Source: Erythrobasidium yunnanense
Lineage: Eukaryota > Basidiomycota > Cystobasidiomycetes > Erythrobasidiales > Erythrobasidiaceae
DNA: 64,000 nucleotides
NCBI GenBank assembly: GCA_001600175.1
Contig: BCJC01000003.1
Coordinates: 1,922,001-1,986,000, forward strand
Direction: 5' to 3'
Part shown: piece by piece, positions 63,273 to 64,000 of the stretch
Layout of the letters: each line of letters starts with the position of its first letter
Position numbering within the stretch: the first letter of the stretch is position 1
Program-made: the position numbers and the translations under genes
The notes under the pieces: generated by a model
What the model was told of the DNA's origin: nothing
Seen by the model: the letters and a program-made list of their open reading frames with translations, nothing else
Database searches by the model: none

Positions 63273-64000
63273 ATGTCTACATCCAGCTGTGTCTGTGCAT
63301 GCTTCAAGCGAGTCACAGCATCTACATCTACACGCCGAGCTGCATTCTACTCGACAGCTTCGACATCCAGCAACACTCCCCTACTCGACGCTTTTCGCAG
63401 CCAGGATGGACCGCTGCTATCAAACTTTGAGCATGTCCCAGAAGGACGTATGCGGCAGGGCATGTTGGCTACTCAGAAAATGGCAGCGCTGGCCGCTGGT
63501 GCTTCACCAGGTGAGGCCCGTCAAAAAAAGCCGACCATGCTGTTTGCAAGTACTGACCGATAGCATGTATGCAATGATTCACAGATAAGATAATGAGAGG
63601 GAACAAACCTGCTACGTCGGAAAGCGGCGGCTTACTGCACGAGAAGAAGACGTATGAAATCGCACCTCTTGAAGACCCCCTCATCGCATTCATGACGAAT
63701 CTCATGATGCGAGATGGCAAGAAAGCCACTGCTCGCAAGCACGTCTCCACTGTTCTCGAAACACTCCGCAAGAAATCCTCCTCTCCTCCTCTTCCCATCT
63801 TGAAAGAAGCGATAAGACTGGCGAGTCCGTATATCAGGGTAGCGCAGCAGAAGAACAGAGCAAAAAACGTCTCTGTGCCACTGTCGCTGGGTGAAAGACA
63901 GAGGGTACATAGAGCGATCAGATGGATACTAGATGCGTCGGATAAGAGGACGAACCCGAATGCGGGAGGAAGTAAAGTGTTTGGAGAAAGAGTAGCATTA
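63273..64000 (+). CDS. RSM7: Mitochondrial ribosomal protein uS7m, 3' truncated by window end
   Basis: Two exons (63273-63510 and 63585-64000, running off the window) give about 218 visible residues. The N-terminus (CFKRVTASTSTRRAAFYSTAS) is a mitochondrial presequence. The uS7 core begins with DPLIAFMTNLMMRDGKKATARKH, then KEAIRLASPYI and RAKNVSVPLSLGERQRVHRAI (RNA-binding loop), then NAGGSKVFGERV. The protein binds 3'-major-domain small-subunit rRNA in mitochondria. The end of the protein lies to the right of the window. Confidence 0.93.

Overview
The window is nuclear DNA of a filamentous or yeast-like fungus, most likely a basidiomycete. Genes are close together and split by many short introns (usually 50-62 nt, often with CTAAC/CTGAC-like branch sites). 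The gene content is typically fungal: an SPX-domain phosphate transporter, eisosome protein, Dlt1, Mrx11-like protein, G1 cyclin, fungal LIM protein and a glycine-rich basidiomycete family. The base composition, intron density and unannotated tandem families would fit a compact-genome lineage such as Pucciniomycotina, but this placement is a guess. I found no rRNA, tRNA, CRISPR or transposon. Exon joins below were worked out by hand from splice sites and frame; most are strongly constrained by homology.

Layout. 1-458: tail of a gene entering from the left. 716-3007: three tandem GFA/CENP-V-type zinc proteins. 3008-5158: a very long leader/promoter, then a G1 cyclin (5159-6972). 7712-9513: RS-rich protein. 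9787-12318: LIM protein. 12523-15781 (minus): SPX phosphate transporter (PHO91 type). 15962-18789: nucleoporin Nup107/Nup84. 18841-23563 (minus): THADA/Trm732 tRNA-methylation partner. 23756-28090: three tandem glycine-rich, tail-hydrophobic proteins. 28271-29477 (minus): LigD-type 3'-phosphoesterase. 29696-31271 (minus): C2H2 factor. 31753-32955 (minus): a pair of orphan paralogues. 33385-33774 (minus): small DUF4267-like membrane protein. 34175-36279: peroxisomal (SKL-ending) aryl/acyl-CoA ligase. 36526-37367 (minus): DUF2237 gene in eight tiny exons. 37566-39389: Pil1-like eisosome protein. 39599-40567: orphan ORFs. 40778-42722 (minus): Dlt1 and an Mrx11-like membrane protein. 42786 to about 44325: possible six-hairpin protein, followed by an orphan coiled-coil protein to 45039. 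45609-47440: SLC1-type dicarboxylate/amino-acid symporter.

47774-50525 is the most novel part: five tandem small intronless ORFs on one strand that look like a fast-diverging, undescribed protein family sharing a beta-rich core. After it come core housekeeping genes: SmD2 (minus), mitochondrial EF-Tu, ribosomal protein eL31 (minus), an isochorismatase/nicotinamidase-like hydrolase (minus), a large NAD kinase, ribose-5-phosphate isomerase with a long N-terminal extension (minus), a myosin essential light chain whose first coding exon is only ATG (minus), and the start of mitochondrial ribosomal protein uS7m at the right edge.

The genes do not form one pathway. Functional links are loose: mitochondrial translation (EF-Tu, uS7m), NAD/NADP metabolism (NAD kinase, nicotinamidase-like protein), phosphate handling, cell-cycle control and cytokinesis. 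The window-wide signals worth attention are tandem lineage-specific duplications, four probable GC-AG introns, several introns of about 34-41 nt, and divergent gene pairs separated by only 63-66 bp.
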